64,000 nucleotides of DNA. Origin: Rotaria sp. Silwood1. Lineage: Eukaryota; Rotifera; Eurotatoria; Philodinida; Philodinidae. The stretch's first letter is position 1, and every line of letters begins with the position of its first letter. The translations under genes and the position numbers were made by a program. The notes under the pieces are model-generated. The model had not been told where the DNA came from and did not search any database. It saw nothing but the letters and a program-made list of their open reading frames with translations. Of this stretch, positions 13,238-24,949 are shown in pieces. The stretch covers positions 47,944 to 111,943 of the forward strand of contig CAJNOP010000185.1 in assembly GCA_905250075.1 (NCBI GenBank). The letters run 5' to 3'.

Positions 13238-14254
13238 ATGCTTTTACGACGAATTATCTGTTTTCATTATCCATATAAAAATCTTTTACATCGTCATGCT
13301 TCATCAACAACGAGTTTAGTAAGTATATCAACAAATGATAATGACCAAATTTGTCGTATTAAATTAAATAATCCACGTCAACGTAATATTCTTTCACTTG
13401 CAATGATCAATGATTTAATCAAAGCTATTGAAGATAATGAACAACGTTCACGTGTTATTATTCTTACTGCTGGTGATCAAACTGTATTTAGTTCTGGTCA
13501 TAGTCTTAAAGAATTATCTGAATTAAGTAAAACAAAAGCATGTAGTTCTGTCTTTAATCGATGCACTGAACTAATGTTAAAGTATATATCATATATTTTA
13601 ATCAAAATAAAATAAAATTACAATTATCAATTGTTTTTTTCTGTTTTCATTTTTTGAAAGAGTTCGTCAATTATCTATTCCTGTTATTGCTGAAGTATTT
13701 GGTTTAGCTGCTGCTGCTGGTTGTCAACTTGTAGCAAGTTGTGATATTGTAGTAGCTGGTGAAAATGCATCTTTTTCAGTTCCTGGTGTTAAACATGGGT
13801 AAATATCAATGATTTATTGAAATTTATTATTATTATGTTTTTTTTTGGTTAAAATTCTATTTTTAATAGATTATTTTGTATTACACCAGCTGTTGCTGTT
13901 CGTCGATCGATTACAAATCCAAAATTATCTTCATTAATGTTGTTTACTGGTGAACCAATATCAGCAAAAGAAGCTTATGATCATGGTCTTGTTAGTCGTG
14001 TTGTTGGTGAAAATGATTTAGAACGTGAAACAAATAAAATTGCTCAACAAATCTGTGCACATAGCCGATCAGTTGTTGCTATTGGTAAAAAATATTTACA
14101 AATGAAAGATGAAAAAGATGATCTGCTTAATGATTATCAAATAGCAACACGTGGTATGCTTGAAAATCTTGAACTTAAAGATACTCAACATGGACTTGAG
14201 TCATTTATTAAAAAAACACGTCCAACATGGACACATAAAAATGATAAAATTTAA
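13238..14254 (+). CDS. ECHDC3: Enoyl-CoA hydratase domain-containing protein 3 (mitochondrial crotonase-like)
   Basis: A crotonase-superfamily protein, probably mitochondrial; the reaction catalysed by ECHDC3 is not firmly established. Exons 13238-13581, 13661-13798 and 13870-14254 give 288 residues, close to the roughly 300 of animal ECHDC3. The N-terminus [20 protein letters not shown] is Arg/His-rich and lacks acid residues, as in a mitochondrial presequence. Family signatures are GHSLKEL (first oxyanion-hole loop, about residue 87), [16 protein letters not shown] (second loop, about 129), the [12 protein letters not shown] segment crossing the second junction, and [22 protein letters not shown]. 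The C-terminus ends with a [12 protein letters not shown] tail like that of ECHDC3. The ATG follows stops upstream. AATAAA lies at about 14343. Introns are 79 and 71 bp. Confidence 0.93.
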
Positions 14255-15793
14255 AATTTTAATAATTCTAAACATTTCTTTTTTTTTTATATAATTATCT
14301 CAATTATTGATCTTATTTTATTGATAGATATAGAGTAGAACTCAATAAAAATAAAAATATTTAACTTCTATTTATAGTAGAATATTATTAACAGGAATGG
14401 ATTTAGATTTGAAAAAAGTTTTGTGAAACTCACATATATTTTCGAAGAAAATACTACGTCGAAATTTTAAATCGAAGTTTTACAACTTCCTTTCCCATAA
14501 CAGATTTTTTGTAATCGTGCTGGTCATTGATTATGTTTGAGTTCTTGAGCAAGGGAAAAAAACACCGAATATGAGCTAGTCAGCTCAGTTCTGACTGAAC
14601 GGCAAGAGTTACGGGAAAATGTTTTCAATATCTCTTAGGTCTTCTGTCCAAAATTATTGGCATTTCACTGAGATTTTAACCTTGGGCATGGAAAATACTA
14701 ACAAATCAAATGATGGTATTTCGACCTAAAGCATCGCTCACAAATAGATCTATTTGTCAGTTCAAAAGAATATTTCCTTCACAAGATGTGAAAGTCACTG
14801 AAAAACAGAAAATTCGAGATTCTTTCGTGGTGTATGAGTGATTTTTTAGGACTTTATTATTTCGAGAAAGAAACTTTCTGTTAAGCTAATACTTTCAGAG
14901 CACTATACTGACGAATCGATTTATCTGCAGGCAAAACAGCAGGTCTAACTACTACCACTCAAATTGTTGGTATTTACCATGTTAGAGACTATAATTTCAA
15001 TTAATACCTATGACTCTGCACACAAGGCCGATTTATCCTGTTGAGATTTTTCGTATTTCACTAAAATCTATTTGATGCGCGGAAGCCAAATTCAAAAGCG
15101 ACGAAAAAGTTTCCTCGTTAGATTGTTCTCGAAATTTGAATGACTGGAATACGTATGTGAATGTTTTCAATCGTGCAGTCATTTATTTTTGTGCTGAATA
15201 AAAATTTTTAATAAGTAATGATACATTGATTTGTCACAGTGGTCATATGGTCAACATAACAAGTGTGAACTGATCAAAATGTACCCTTGAGCTTGAGAAA
15301 TAAACAATATTAGTGTTTCTGACCTTATCAAAATAAATAATGGTGTGTTAAGCTTTGCTGTAGATGCAATGGATATGAACAACACGCTTATTTGTCTGTT
15401 AAATCAAGGATTCGAATAATGGTAATGTTAAATTAAGAAAAACGAAAATTTACAAGCAAATAGCAATAAAGGAAATAAAAAATTTCTGTGAAAAATGTAG
15501 AAATAAATAAGATCGATTGCTTTTCTAGCAACCGATTATCTTAGAGCATAGCTGTTTTTAAAACTTTACGTATCTTGTACTAGTATAGTGTGAACAAATG
15601 TCAGTTTTACGTTTCAGTTCTAAAAGGGCTGCACTAACAAACTTTTTTAATAAAAAATTTCTTGTATTTCTTTTTTGAATGTTTCGATATAAATATAAAT
15701 ATGAAAAAATATATATTTTATCAAAAGAACTGTATGTACAAAAAAAAAAAGAAAACTATCACAGATAAGATTTGGTTTTGCTCTTATGGAAGA
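14255..15793. other. Intergenic between convergent genes ECHDC3 and ART/TPR
   Basis: No coding exon is seen. A possible hAT-type terminus lies near 14392. A dispersed repeat fragment at 15614-15665 is listed separately. Confidence 0.5.
15614..15665 (+). repeat. Dispersed repeat fragment, copy 1
   Basis: The segment containing AAAAGGGCTGCACTAACAAA followed by CTTTTTT resembles the sequence at 28108-28150 (AAAAGGGACTGCGCTAACAA then GCTTTTT), with shared flanking TTCAG. Two related copies 12.5 kb apart suggest a fragment of a mobile element. Confidence 0.45.
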
Positions 15794-18025
15794 TTATGTA
15801 GGTAAAGTTGGTAAATTTCGAATAATTTCTTCTATTTGTGTAATACATGAGCTCTGGGGATCATATAATTCACGATAAATATTCAGGGCTTTTTCGAAAT
15901 TTTCTCGAGCTTGTTGAATATCATTTATACCTTCATAAACCACTCCAATATTTTTGTATGTTATTGCTACTGATGGATGTACAGGTGGAAGAGATTTTAA
16001 TTTCATTTCAAGTGATGTTTTGTAATATCCCAATGCAAGATGATAGTTTCCCAGAATAGTATATATTTTACCAAGATTATTGTATACTACAGCAAAACTC
16101 GAGACATCATTGAAATTATATTTTATCATAATAGCTAAAGCTTGATGATAATATGAAGCAGCTTCCGAAAATCTTTGTTCATTTTCATGTATATTCGCCA
16201 TATAAGTATAACAAAGTGTAAGACCAATGTGATTATCACCAGATAATTGCTGTAAAAGTTCTAAATATTGATTAAAATAAACTAGCGCTTGCGTATAAGC
16301 CTTTTGATTGAAAGCAACTAATGCCATATTTTTATAACTTTCAGCAAGATCTGGATCATTTGGTTGTAATTTTTCTTTTTTCATATCAAATGTTTTTTTA
16401 AACCAATTGAGACTTGAATCCAAATTACCTTTGATTAAATCTATATTTCCTAATGCATCATAACAACGAAGACGATCTGGATGATCGTTTGGTAATTTCT
16501 CCATATAGGAACAAATATATTTTTCTCCACTATCCGATAGATTTCCATTACCTAATGACTGACCCATTCCAAATACTAATTGACCAAATCCAATAGCATC
16601 CATTTCTCCTTTATCATTAATATATTTGTGTTTTAATTGATCAAATAATGATTTTATATTATTCTCACTATCATTTCCACATAATGACATTTTAATATTT
16701 ATTACACCATTTTGTTCATTTTGAATTTCAGTAATTTTAAACAGTGATCCGATCATAAAGAGTACAGCATTTGAATCTTTTTCATTAATTAATGAACCAA
16801 TTTTAGCAAATGGTTTAACATTTTCAATTTGTGGATTTGCTTCAATTATGAATAATATACGTTGATATTCGTTCGATGAAGTTATATCCGGCGTATCTAA
16901 AGATGATGCATTACAATCCGTACTTGCCAACAAAAACGATTTCATTGCAATAACTTTTCCGTTACAATTGTTTAATTGTTGAAACTTTTCTTTTGATATT
17001 ATTTCACTTTTATATACTTCAATAGTCGATGTACATTTATGTAGTTCAAGTTGTTTGTGAATATCATGTATAAAAAATCGAGAACATACCATCGCATCTA
17101 TATAGGCTACTTTGAACATATTATCTATCAATGTGTAAAAAATTGGATCTCTATAAAGCCAAAATATAGCTTTCTCAGGATGATAACCTTCTTGAAATTC
17201 CTGAAGAATTGGTAATAACTTGTCATTTGTTTGCGATGCATCCTGATATAAAGAAACAAAAGCGTCTTTTTCTGTCAGATCCGTGTTCATTCGAGTAAAA
17301 CAATCGAAACAAGTGTCAGAAATCATATAACAACAATCTAAGTCATACGATGATTCAAGTTGTATAGCTTTTCTTGTTGAAGTATCCGTTGTAGGTAATT
17401 CACTGACTATGGAATGTTGATTTGTATCAGTTTGGCTTGGTTGAAGATGTCCTCTAAGCTCATCAAAATGTACGAAAACACCTTTGACCTAAAACAACGA
17501 AATTGATTATGTTTAAGAAAAGAAACTAATTCATAGTTCTAATTTCTCGACATTCTCGATTAGATGGTATATGCAATAGATCACTCATAGTTAATGCATT
17601 TCCTTTTTTTACCATAGAAATCTAATTTAACTTATATCGAATATGATGTAAAATCTTCTACGTTTATCAATTCCATTTTCTTAATCAATAAACACGTCAT
17701 CATAAAATACCTTGGCAAAATTTAAGGCCCATTTTTTGTGTTCTGCTAGATTCATACAGTATACATAGACGGCAATAATTTGTGGTAGATCATGGATCTC
17801 AGGTACTATTTTTTGACCTAATCTACCATTAACAATTAATGTAATATGAGCATCTGCAGTTTGAGATTGAATATGTTCTTTACAATTATTTATAGTTTGG
17901 AACATTTTAAAATTACTATCAAGAAGCTGCAATTGTTGTTGAATGATAACATTTTCTTGGGATGCACTATTAGAATCATCGAGCCGGATAAGTGAAAGTG
18001 TTTGATTGTCGGAAATATCATTCAT
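15794..18025 (-). CDS. ADP-ribosyltransferase-like/TPR protein, bdelloid-type, catalytic residues apparently lost
   Basis: Exon 1 (18025-17711) and exon 2 (17488-15794) join in phase 0 (NFAK|VKGVF) to give 669 residues. Residues 1-125 resemble the N-terminal region found before ART domains in bdelloid proteins (HITLIVNGRLGQKIVPEIHDLPQI, YVYCMNLAEHKKWA, KVKGVF). Residues about 180-370 resemble an arginine-specific ADP-ribosyltransferase fold. From about 447 there are five TPR units (YKNMALVAFNQKAYTQAL, YNNLGKIYTILGNYHLAL, YKNIGVVYEGINDIQQAR), usually protein-binding. The R-S-ExE triad looks degraded: VYKSE (263-267) replaces the usual VYRGQ, and NEKDSNAVLF (340-349) stands where EEEILF-like sequence normally gives ExE. 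It may be a pseudoenzyme or scaffold. The frame is intact. An acceptor-like CAG just upstream of the ATG leaves room for an additional 5' exon. Confidence 0.85.
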
Positions 18026-19973
18026 TATTTGTCGTAGAACTAACTGGCCTGAAATGAAGTCGTTATTATGTGTTTAAATAATAAAAAAACACAAAATCTT
18101 GGAAAAAACCAAGTTGAAATAGCATGTGTTTCAAATGAATCAGAATTTTCAAGCGTTGAAGAAAAAAAAATATTTTGTTGATTCATTTTTGCTACTTCAA
18201 GTCAACACGAATGACGCATACCTCTTTCGTCAACAAAAACAACTCACATGAGCATGCAGAGCTGTATAGGTTGGAAGTCGGAAAAAACCATGATTAACAA
18301 ACAAAAAAGGAAGTTCTAAACTATATTGTAGTTTCAGATTTGAACTAATCAATGTACGCAATAAAAAATGATTTGTGTTTTAGTTTTAGTCAATAGTTGT
18401 TCTTGTATTCTTTTTGTTGATAAAATATTTATGTATATTTCAAAAAAATAGTTGTATTAAATTTCTACTAGAAATCGATGTCGCCAATTATTCATCAAAA
18501 CCAACAGTTCAAATGGATTAATCTTTTTTTTTTTTATTAAGTTTATGTTAATTTTTTTAGTAAATATATACTCTCTGTCTTGAATAAATGGATTACTATG
18601 GTGAAAAAAGTCGACTTTAAGACGTTACGTTACTTGTGTTACATGACACACCTTGGTTTTTTTCTTATTGCTCGAGTCTTTTGACTAATGATGATTTTTT
18701 TTAATGACGCCATCTTTAGTAAACAATCAAATTCGAAAACTAAACGAAAACAGTCAATGTTACTGATACTAGTGGTTTGAGCACGGTTATCTTCTACAGA
18801 CTTCGTGATGTTCCCTTCGATCTAATATTTATCTGAGAGTTAAAAACTTCCATGCAGTGACAATTATAGAGAAGAACTAATTGCAGAGTTGCAGTTAGTG
18901 TCAAGATTGACCGCACAGTAGACAGCAGCTAACCACCGGTTTTTTTCCGATTAAATGAGAAACTTCAACCAAATAGTCACCAACCAATCAGATCTGGTCG
19001 AAAAAATCTACTAATTCCAAGAATAATCGAGGCAATGGCGTAGCAGTTTGTTTATTACTCGATTAGATTGAATACTCTTACGTTTCAGTGTTAGATGAAG
19101 ATCACCATGTACAAAATAGATAAGATGAAAAATCGAGAGGAAAATTATAGTAATTGAGAGTACTCTCGTGTTATATGCTTCTGCCTTTTGGATGCACACA
19201 CACATCCCGACTAAGAAAAAGGACGTGCGTTTATAAGTATATGTGTAAAAAATACGAAATAAAGAGAAAGACAAAAATATGTATATGTATTATTATGTCA
19301 AAAGGTAACGAATGACCGACTGCTGTTACTACAAATTATAGAAGCACAAATGTATACAATTTATTTCAATGGATTGGCAGTTGATTCGTTGTTGAGGATG
19401 AATAGATACTTAAGCTTATTACCCGGATTCATTTGGAAACTACAACAGAAAAGTTTCTATCGTTTTGCTTCAAGTATCTACATTCAAGATTTTCAATATT
19501 TTCTCGCTGTTTAGATATGGGTTTCACTTTACATGTATGAGTCGTTTGTTAATATTTTTGTATGTTTATTAATTCCTAGTGATTTGAAAGCTTTTAATCA
19601 GTATGAAAAGTGTCCGTGTTGTTCTATTAATACCGATCTATGTAGCTTAACTTTTATTCGAGATCTATTTTTTTTTCTTTTTTTTCCATTTTCTTATATT
19701 GTTGCACAAGTTGGCTAATATCAGTATGTATTGATTCTACTAGTACCGATATTTTGATCAATTTTCTTTATTTTTTATAAGAAAAATATTTCTTCTTCAA
19801 TTATGAATTTGGCATTTATTGAGGTCAACACAACAATCTAGACTCTTCATTTCACGTTGATACTAGAATTTTTTTAAAATAACTATTTGTTTTTTTATTT
19901 TCGACTTGATAATTATTTACGAATTACATTTTGATTGAGTGAATATTTGTTTTAATGTAAAAGTTATATTTAG
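18026..19973. other. Intergenic between two minus-strand genes
   Basis: AT-rich. Open frames at 19011-19274 (minus) and 19533-19718 (plus) lack domains, plausible splice context or coding-like composition. No repeat with clear ends was seen. Confidence 0.5.
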
Positions 19974-21508
19974 CTATGGAAAAGATTGTAAAATAGCTCG
20001 TAATAAATTTGTTAAATCAATATCAATTAGCTTCATTATAGCTAAACGTTCACGTACTTTTTTATATATATTTATACGTGAAACTCGATAAAATGAACGT
20101 TCAAGTTCAGCAACTTCAACTAAATGTTCTTCTCGATTAGCAAATTCGAAGGAGACGAGATATCGTGAATGTAATGGAAGTAATGATTTATTTTCGTTTG
20201 ATTCCATCAATAAATTTTTCAAATCTATTGAAGATTCACTTTTACGACAAATATAATCTGTTAATGACGAATTAAGCATAACAGATTGATGATCTATGTT
20301 TATTCTAAAATTGAATATAGTAAATTTGAAAAAATATTGATTGAACTAACTCAGTTGTATTTGATGATGAATCTTTCATGTCGATATGTCCAATTGATGT
20401 TACAGGTGTTTGAATATTTTTCAATGGAGTTGTTAATATATTTTGTACAGGTAAATTTTTGATTATAGGAGTATTGATGGTCATTTTATTGTTAAGTTTA
20501 GATGGGACACTTGTATCAAAATTTTCATGCTTCGTTGATGTTGTTAGAATTTTCATATGGTTAGTTGTATCATGATTCATCTTGCTCTTACTTTTGGTTA
20601 AGCAACAACAGCCGATAGTTTTATCTTCACTTCTAGTAACTTTTTTCTCGATAATAGATTTTGAACGTTCATGCCTACTGGGAATTGATGCTTGTTGATT
20701 TTCAGATTTTTCTATTTGTTTCGGTGATAAATGGACTATGTTATATATATTAGTTTCTTTATCAAATGCCGTATCATTTAATCCAATACTATTTGATGAT
20801 TTGTTAAGTACTAGGTCAAAGATAAAGAAAACTATTTTTATACACACAGACATGGTTCCCAATTGTTTTCAAGACTAAGAAATAATGAAAATTCGAAAAG
20901 GCAAAGTGTCTTTGTTCGTCTCTCTAGCAGAAATAGATCAAAAAACGTTGAAATCATCGACTTTCTATGATATTTTGTCTAGAGGAAAAGCGTCTTCCTA
21001 TGAATATTTCTATCAGAAAAAGACATAAAATCGCTAAATCTCTCTTTGTGTCACAATTTCCTTCGAAACGATAAGAAACAGTCGAAGTTTTTGGGAAGTC
21101 AAAGTTCCTATCATCTCTCGTCTAATCGGTAACTATGTACACAGGTACTCACTATTGTTCATTATTGTTCGATTGTAGAATGCGAGTACATTATTATTTT
21201 GATTTAAAAATAACTTTGATGAAAAATCTGGATTATCTAATAGTTCTGTTGAAATATCAATGCTATCATTTATTTCTACTTGATGCACGTCATTCCAATT
21301 AGATGTTGACATAAAACCGAGTGTTGATGTTGTGTTGATGTCAAGTTCAACTTTTTTATCTGGTGAGTCATGTAACTAAAATTTATAGCAGAAGATGAGC
21401 TTCATTCAAAGATTTCTTGAGGATCATCGAACGATCTGTCAGTATGTTTTCGATCAAGAACTAGTAGAGAAATAATCTAGCAAAAATAGACATACGAAAA
21501 CATACCAT
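19974..21508 (-). CDS. Unrecognised Ser/Thr-rich protein, probably 4 exons
   Basis: Coding exons 21375-21153, 20810-20351 and 20304-19974 connect with matching phases (1, then 2), encoding about 337 residues. A possible initiator ATG is the last codon of a preceding exon (21508-21506, donor GTATGT), which would give 338 residues. The first part is acidic and Asn/Ser-rich (LHDSPDKKVELDINTTSTLGF). The middle is low-complexity with a small basic/Cys patch (CCCLTKSKSK) and Thr-Pro repeats (TTPLKNIQTPVTS). The C-terminal roughly 110 residues look folded and helical (YLVSFEFANREEHLVEVAEL, RVRERLAIMKLIDIDLTNLL is approximate). No domain, signal peptide or membrane segment is recognised. The 5' end is the weakest part. 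A longer reading starting in the intron at 20862 (MGTMSVCIK) was set aside because the 20810 acceptor preserves phase. Confidence 0.6.
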
Positions 21509-23361
21509 GTCATTATATTCGATTGAATTGCTTATACGTAGTGTATGAGCATAACAGAATGGTAAATAAATAGTTAGAAGACAGGTATTTTATTTTTAAT
21601 ATGCATTACATAAAGAACATTTCAGACATATTAATTAAGACTTAATGTTACTCTGATTGAAAATAACCAACAGCGTTAAATTGAAGATCTTATTAGGCCA
21701 ATGTGAAATCGATGATATGAAGAGTTTCATATTCTCGAAACATCTAATAATATGCTAGTAACATTTTCCGTGTCTTTTCTGAATGACAAAACTTCTATAT
21801 TTAATCATCATTTATTTTACATGACGTTACTCTCATCAATAAAGTTCTGCTGAATTAGTTTACATAATTACTTTTAGTCAATCAGCATGCATATATTTAA
21901 TGATGCGTAGACGATCAAAACAACAACCTTATATGCTTTATTTTATATATGTGTAGTTTTAGACACCTGACATGAAAAAGTAATGAGCTGTGTTATATAT
22001 AGAAATTTTAATGACAAGACTGAATTTTAGACAGTTTCATCTATAATGATTTATTGGGACACATCAACCATCTTCAAAACTATCCATCAATTAACGATTT
22101 TTTTCAAGGCTATCGATTAATATGTGATCCACGTGCGTGATTTAAAATCATAGATAGCATTAGATGGTAATTGACAGAGATACATTGTCTTTCATGTTAC
22201 ATTCCTATTTTTTGTTGTTTTCTTTCTTATTTATTGATACTATTCTTTTGTTCTCTTATTGTCTGTCCTTTCTCGTATACATCATTATATGGTTGGCCTT
22301 TTCTATTCCTGTTTATCACATATATTCAAATTTTTTTTTTCCTTTATGTCACATGTATTTAGTTTTTTTCTTTAAAAGGTTTTCTACATTTTTTCTCTAC
22401 ATGCTACCTTAATAGGATTCTTCCTATCATTCAACCATGATCATCTGATGATTAGTTCCTCATTAGAGGGTAATTTGCTATCTCACACATAGTCCATATG
22501 TTCTACAAATAAAGCATGTGTGATCTCAGCACATTTATCTACAATCATCCATCGATAATCGATGTAAAATTAGCCACCTGATAATGGCTAAATTTATTAG
22601 AATCTTGACAAATCGAATTAGACTCCGTAAGACGATGTAGTTTTGTTAAGAATATAGATCTTCATGCGATTGTGTTTCAATTAATGCAGAACCTTGAGTT
22701 CTTATAAGTATAGTACAGTTTTGTGTGAAGCTATCGGCATTCTTAATTTATTTTCTGCAAGTTTTAGTAGTTCGACTTCTAATGAAATAAGTTCAACTAG
22801 TTTATGATAGAACACACTAGACATTTCGAAGCGATTTTTTTATGCAAAGACTTTCATGCAGTCAATTGCCACTCGACAAAACTCGAGCCTCTGTATTGAT
22901 CGGTATATAACAAATCATCATAAACATTATTATCTAGAAACTAGCTTTTCAGGTTCATGTAAAAATTTAGGCATCTATAAAATAGTTAGCTCAACACGAA
23001 TTATATGCCATTCAATAGTATTTTTGAGAACTCTGCATTGATTGATGTATGATAAATATAATGTCTAATAGAATGAAAGAAAGTTGTTGTTGTAAAACGA
23101 AAATTTTCAATCTAGTAAAATTATCGTATTTTCGTCACCAAAATGAAGCTTTGTCTAATTCAGTTTCTTCAACATGAAACTTTCAAGCAATATATTATCA
23201 AGTCCTTCAAATATCTTCGAAAAACGCTCACATATATGAGAGTCGATTCGAATTTCTCCTAGTCTATGATTGAAATATTAATAATTATGCTATTATTTTG
23301 TTGAAGCTGACTCTTACGTTATTTAATAGACCAATATTTTTGTTCAAAAAAAAAAATTTCA
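21509..23361. other. Intergenic, no gene seen
   Basis: AT-rich, T-runs dominate 22190-22410 and create spurious hydrophobic frames. An open but unsupported frame at 22856-23041 has no recognisable features. A 5' exon of the minus-strand gene ending at 21508 could hide at the left edge. Confidence 0.45.
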
Positions 23362-24003
23362 TTATACTTTCTTTTGCTGTTCATGATATTCCGTAATTTT
23401 GTCATATTCTTTTTGCAAAGATAAAATCTTTTGATTGATATGTGTATCATGCTGTAGCATAACACAAGGAGTGGCTTTAGTTTGATTATTATTCATATAA
23501 CTAATACGACTTTCGATGGAATGCATGCGATTCTCTATGTTGGCACCAATAATGCCTATCGCATTATATTTGATAACGTCAGTTTTAGGTTTTGATTTTC
23601 TCATATCTGATATAGTCGATAACGTGTTGAATGTAACATTTGACGAACGAGCTATATATCTTGTCGTTTTGTCATCATCAATTATCTTTGAATTATTCAA
23701 TGCCAAATAATTATAGTTTGGTTTATTATATGGTAATACATGAGAAAGCTTTAATGTTTTCTTCATATCTTTTACATCATCATAGATTTTGCTTGTTTTT
23801 TTAAATGAAGGAAATAATTGTAAGTTATTTTTCTCTTGTAATATAAATTGTTCAAACAATGCCTTTTCTTTGAGTACAGTTGGTAATGAATGAGTAGAAT
23901 CATAGTGTTGCAATAGAGACGAAATATTTTGATGATTTGATATATAAGTATTTGAAAATGATTGTTTTAATATGGTTTTTCGTGATGGTTCATTATTAAT
24001 CAT
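23362..24003 (-). CDS. Unrecognised protein, coiled-coil-like C-terminus
   Basis: A continuous frame with gene-like codon use. From the first ATG (24003-24001) it gives 213 residues starting MINNEPSRKTILKQ. The open frame extends upstream without an ATG through a T-rich stretch ending in ATACAG (about 24012), which looks like a splice acceptor, so this may be the last exon of a longer gene. The product is hydrophilic, rich in Asn, Ser and Lys. The end (ENRMHSIESRISYMNN, then QKILSLQKEYDKITEYHEQQ) has heptad-like spacing suggesting a coiled coil. No family is recognised. It is on the same strand as the unrecognised gene at 19974-21508, but separated by 1.85 kb and an in-frame stop. Confidence 0.5.
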   Translation of the reverse strand: MINNEPSRKTILKQSFSNTYISNHQNISSLLQHYDSTHSLPTVLKEKALFEQFILQEKNNLQLFPSFKKTSKIYDDVKDMKKTLKLSHVLPYNKPNYNYLALNNSKIIDDDKTTRYIARSSNVTFNTLSTISDMRKSKPKTDVIKYNAIGIIGANIENRMHSIESRISYMNNNQTKATPCVMLQHDTHINQKILSLQKEYDKITEYHEQQKKV

Positions 24004-24949
24004 TATAGAGTGGCTGTATATCGATTTAGAAAAATTTAGATATGGTATCACAATAAGTGAGAAAAAAAAAAGAATATAGTTAAACAAGTTTTTTGCAATT
24101 TAAAAATCAATCATAAATTTTTCTTCAATTCAAAATATAAAAATTTAGACCTAGCAAATACAGGGCGCCATAAATAAACCTAAAAAAAATATTCTTCTAA
24201 AAGTATTTTCAAGTTTTTCTTGTTGTTATCTCTTTGTATGAGATTATCAACGTAATATAAAAACAACATATGAACATAAACATAAGTCATATAAAAAAAT
24301 AAAATATGAAAACTATGTATCAACAAATTATATATAATTTTAGCAACAAAATCAAGTCATGATTTGTGGCAGTTTCAGGAATAACTTTAGGCGATCAAAA
24401 ATTTGATTGAACTCAGCCTGACAAACTTTTAGGATAAGTATTTTTCACACAGATTTCTGATCAAAACAACGAGAATTTAAACGCAACATAATAAGATTTC
24501 TTATGGTTGAGAGTCTATGTTGAAATCTAGACTAATTCTAACTTATTTTAATTTTGATATGGAATTTTATTTGAAGTTTTAACTGCTAAAAATAAGAAAA
24601 TTTTTCAATTATTAGGCGATGTCACCCTGTACTTTCGATTGGACCAGCCCTGATGTTCTTAATATTCAAGAAGCGATCTTCTCCACTCCAGTAAAGAAAC
24701 TAAAAAGACATGTTATCTCTGGCTTAGACTCATGAAATAACAATTATAAGTGATTAGGATGAATACAAAACAAAATATAGCTGTCTTTAACTGAATCAAT
24801 TCAAGATATTACATTTTTATATTTGAATAGACCAATTAAAACATCGGTGATTGAATTTTATGAATTTGAAATTCTTGAAGACATTTGAAACTTTAATGTT
24901 ACCACACGAAGTAATGTAATACAATGATGCACGATGACATATTTTAGAA
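24004..24949. other. Intergenic, start of gene-poor island
   Basis: AT-rich sequence without coding exons or clear repeats. It is followed by the large fold-back structure from about 24950. Confidence 0.45.

Noticed and set aside
20811..20862. Upstream start MGTMSVCIKIVFFIFDLV for the Ser/Thr-rich gene
   Set aside because: An acceptor at 20811 joins in phase to an upstream coding exon (21375-21153), so these codons are more likely intron.
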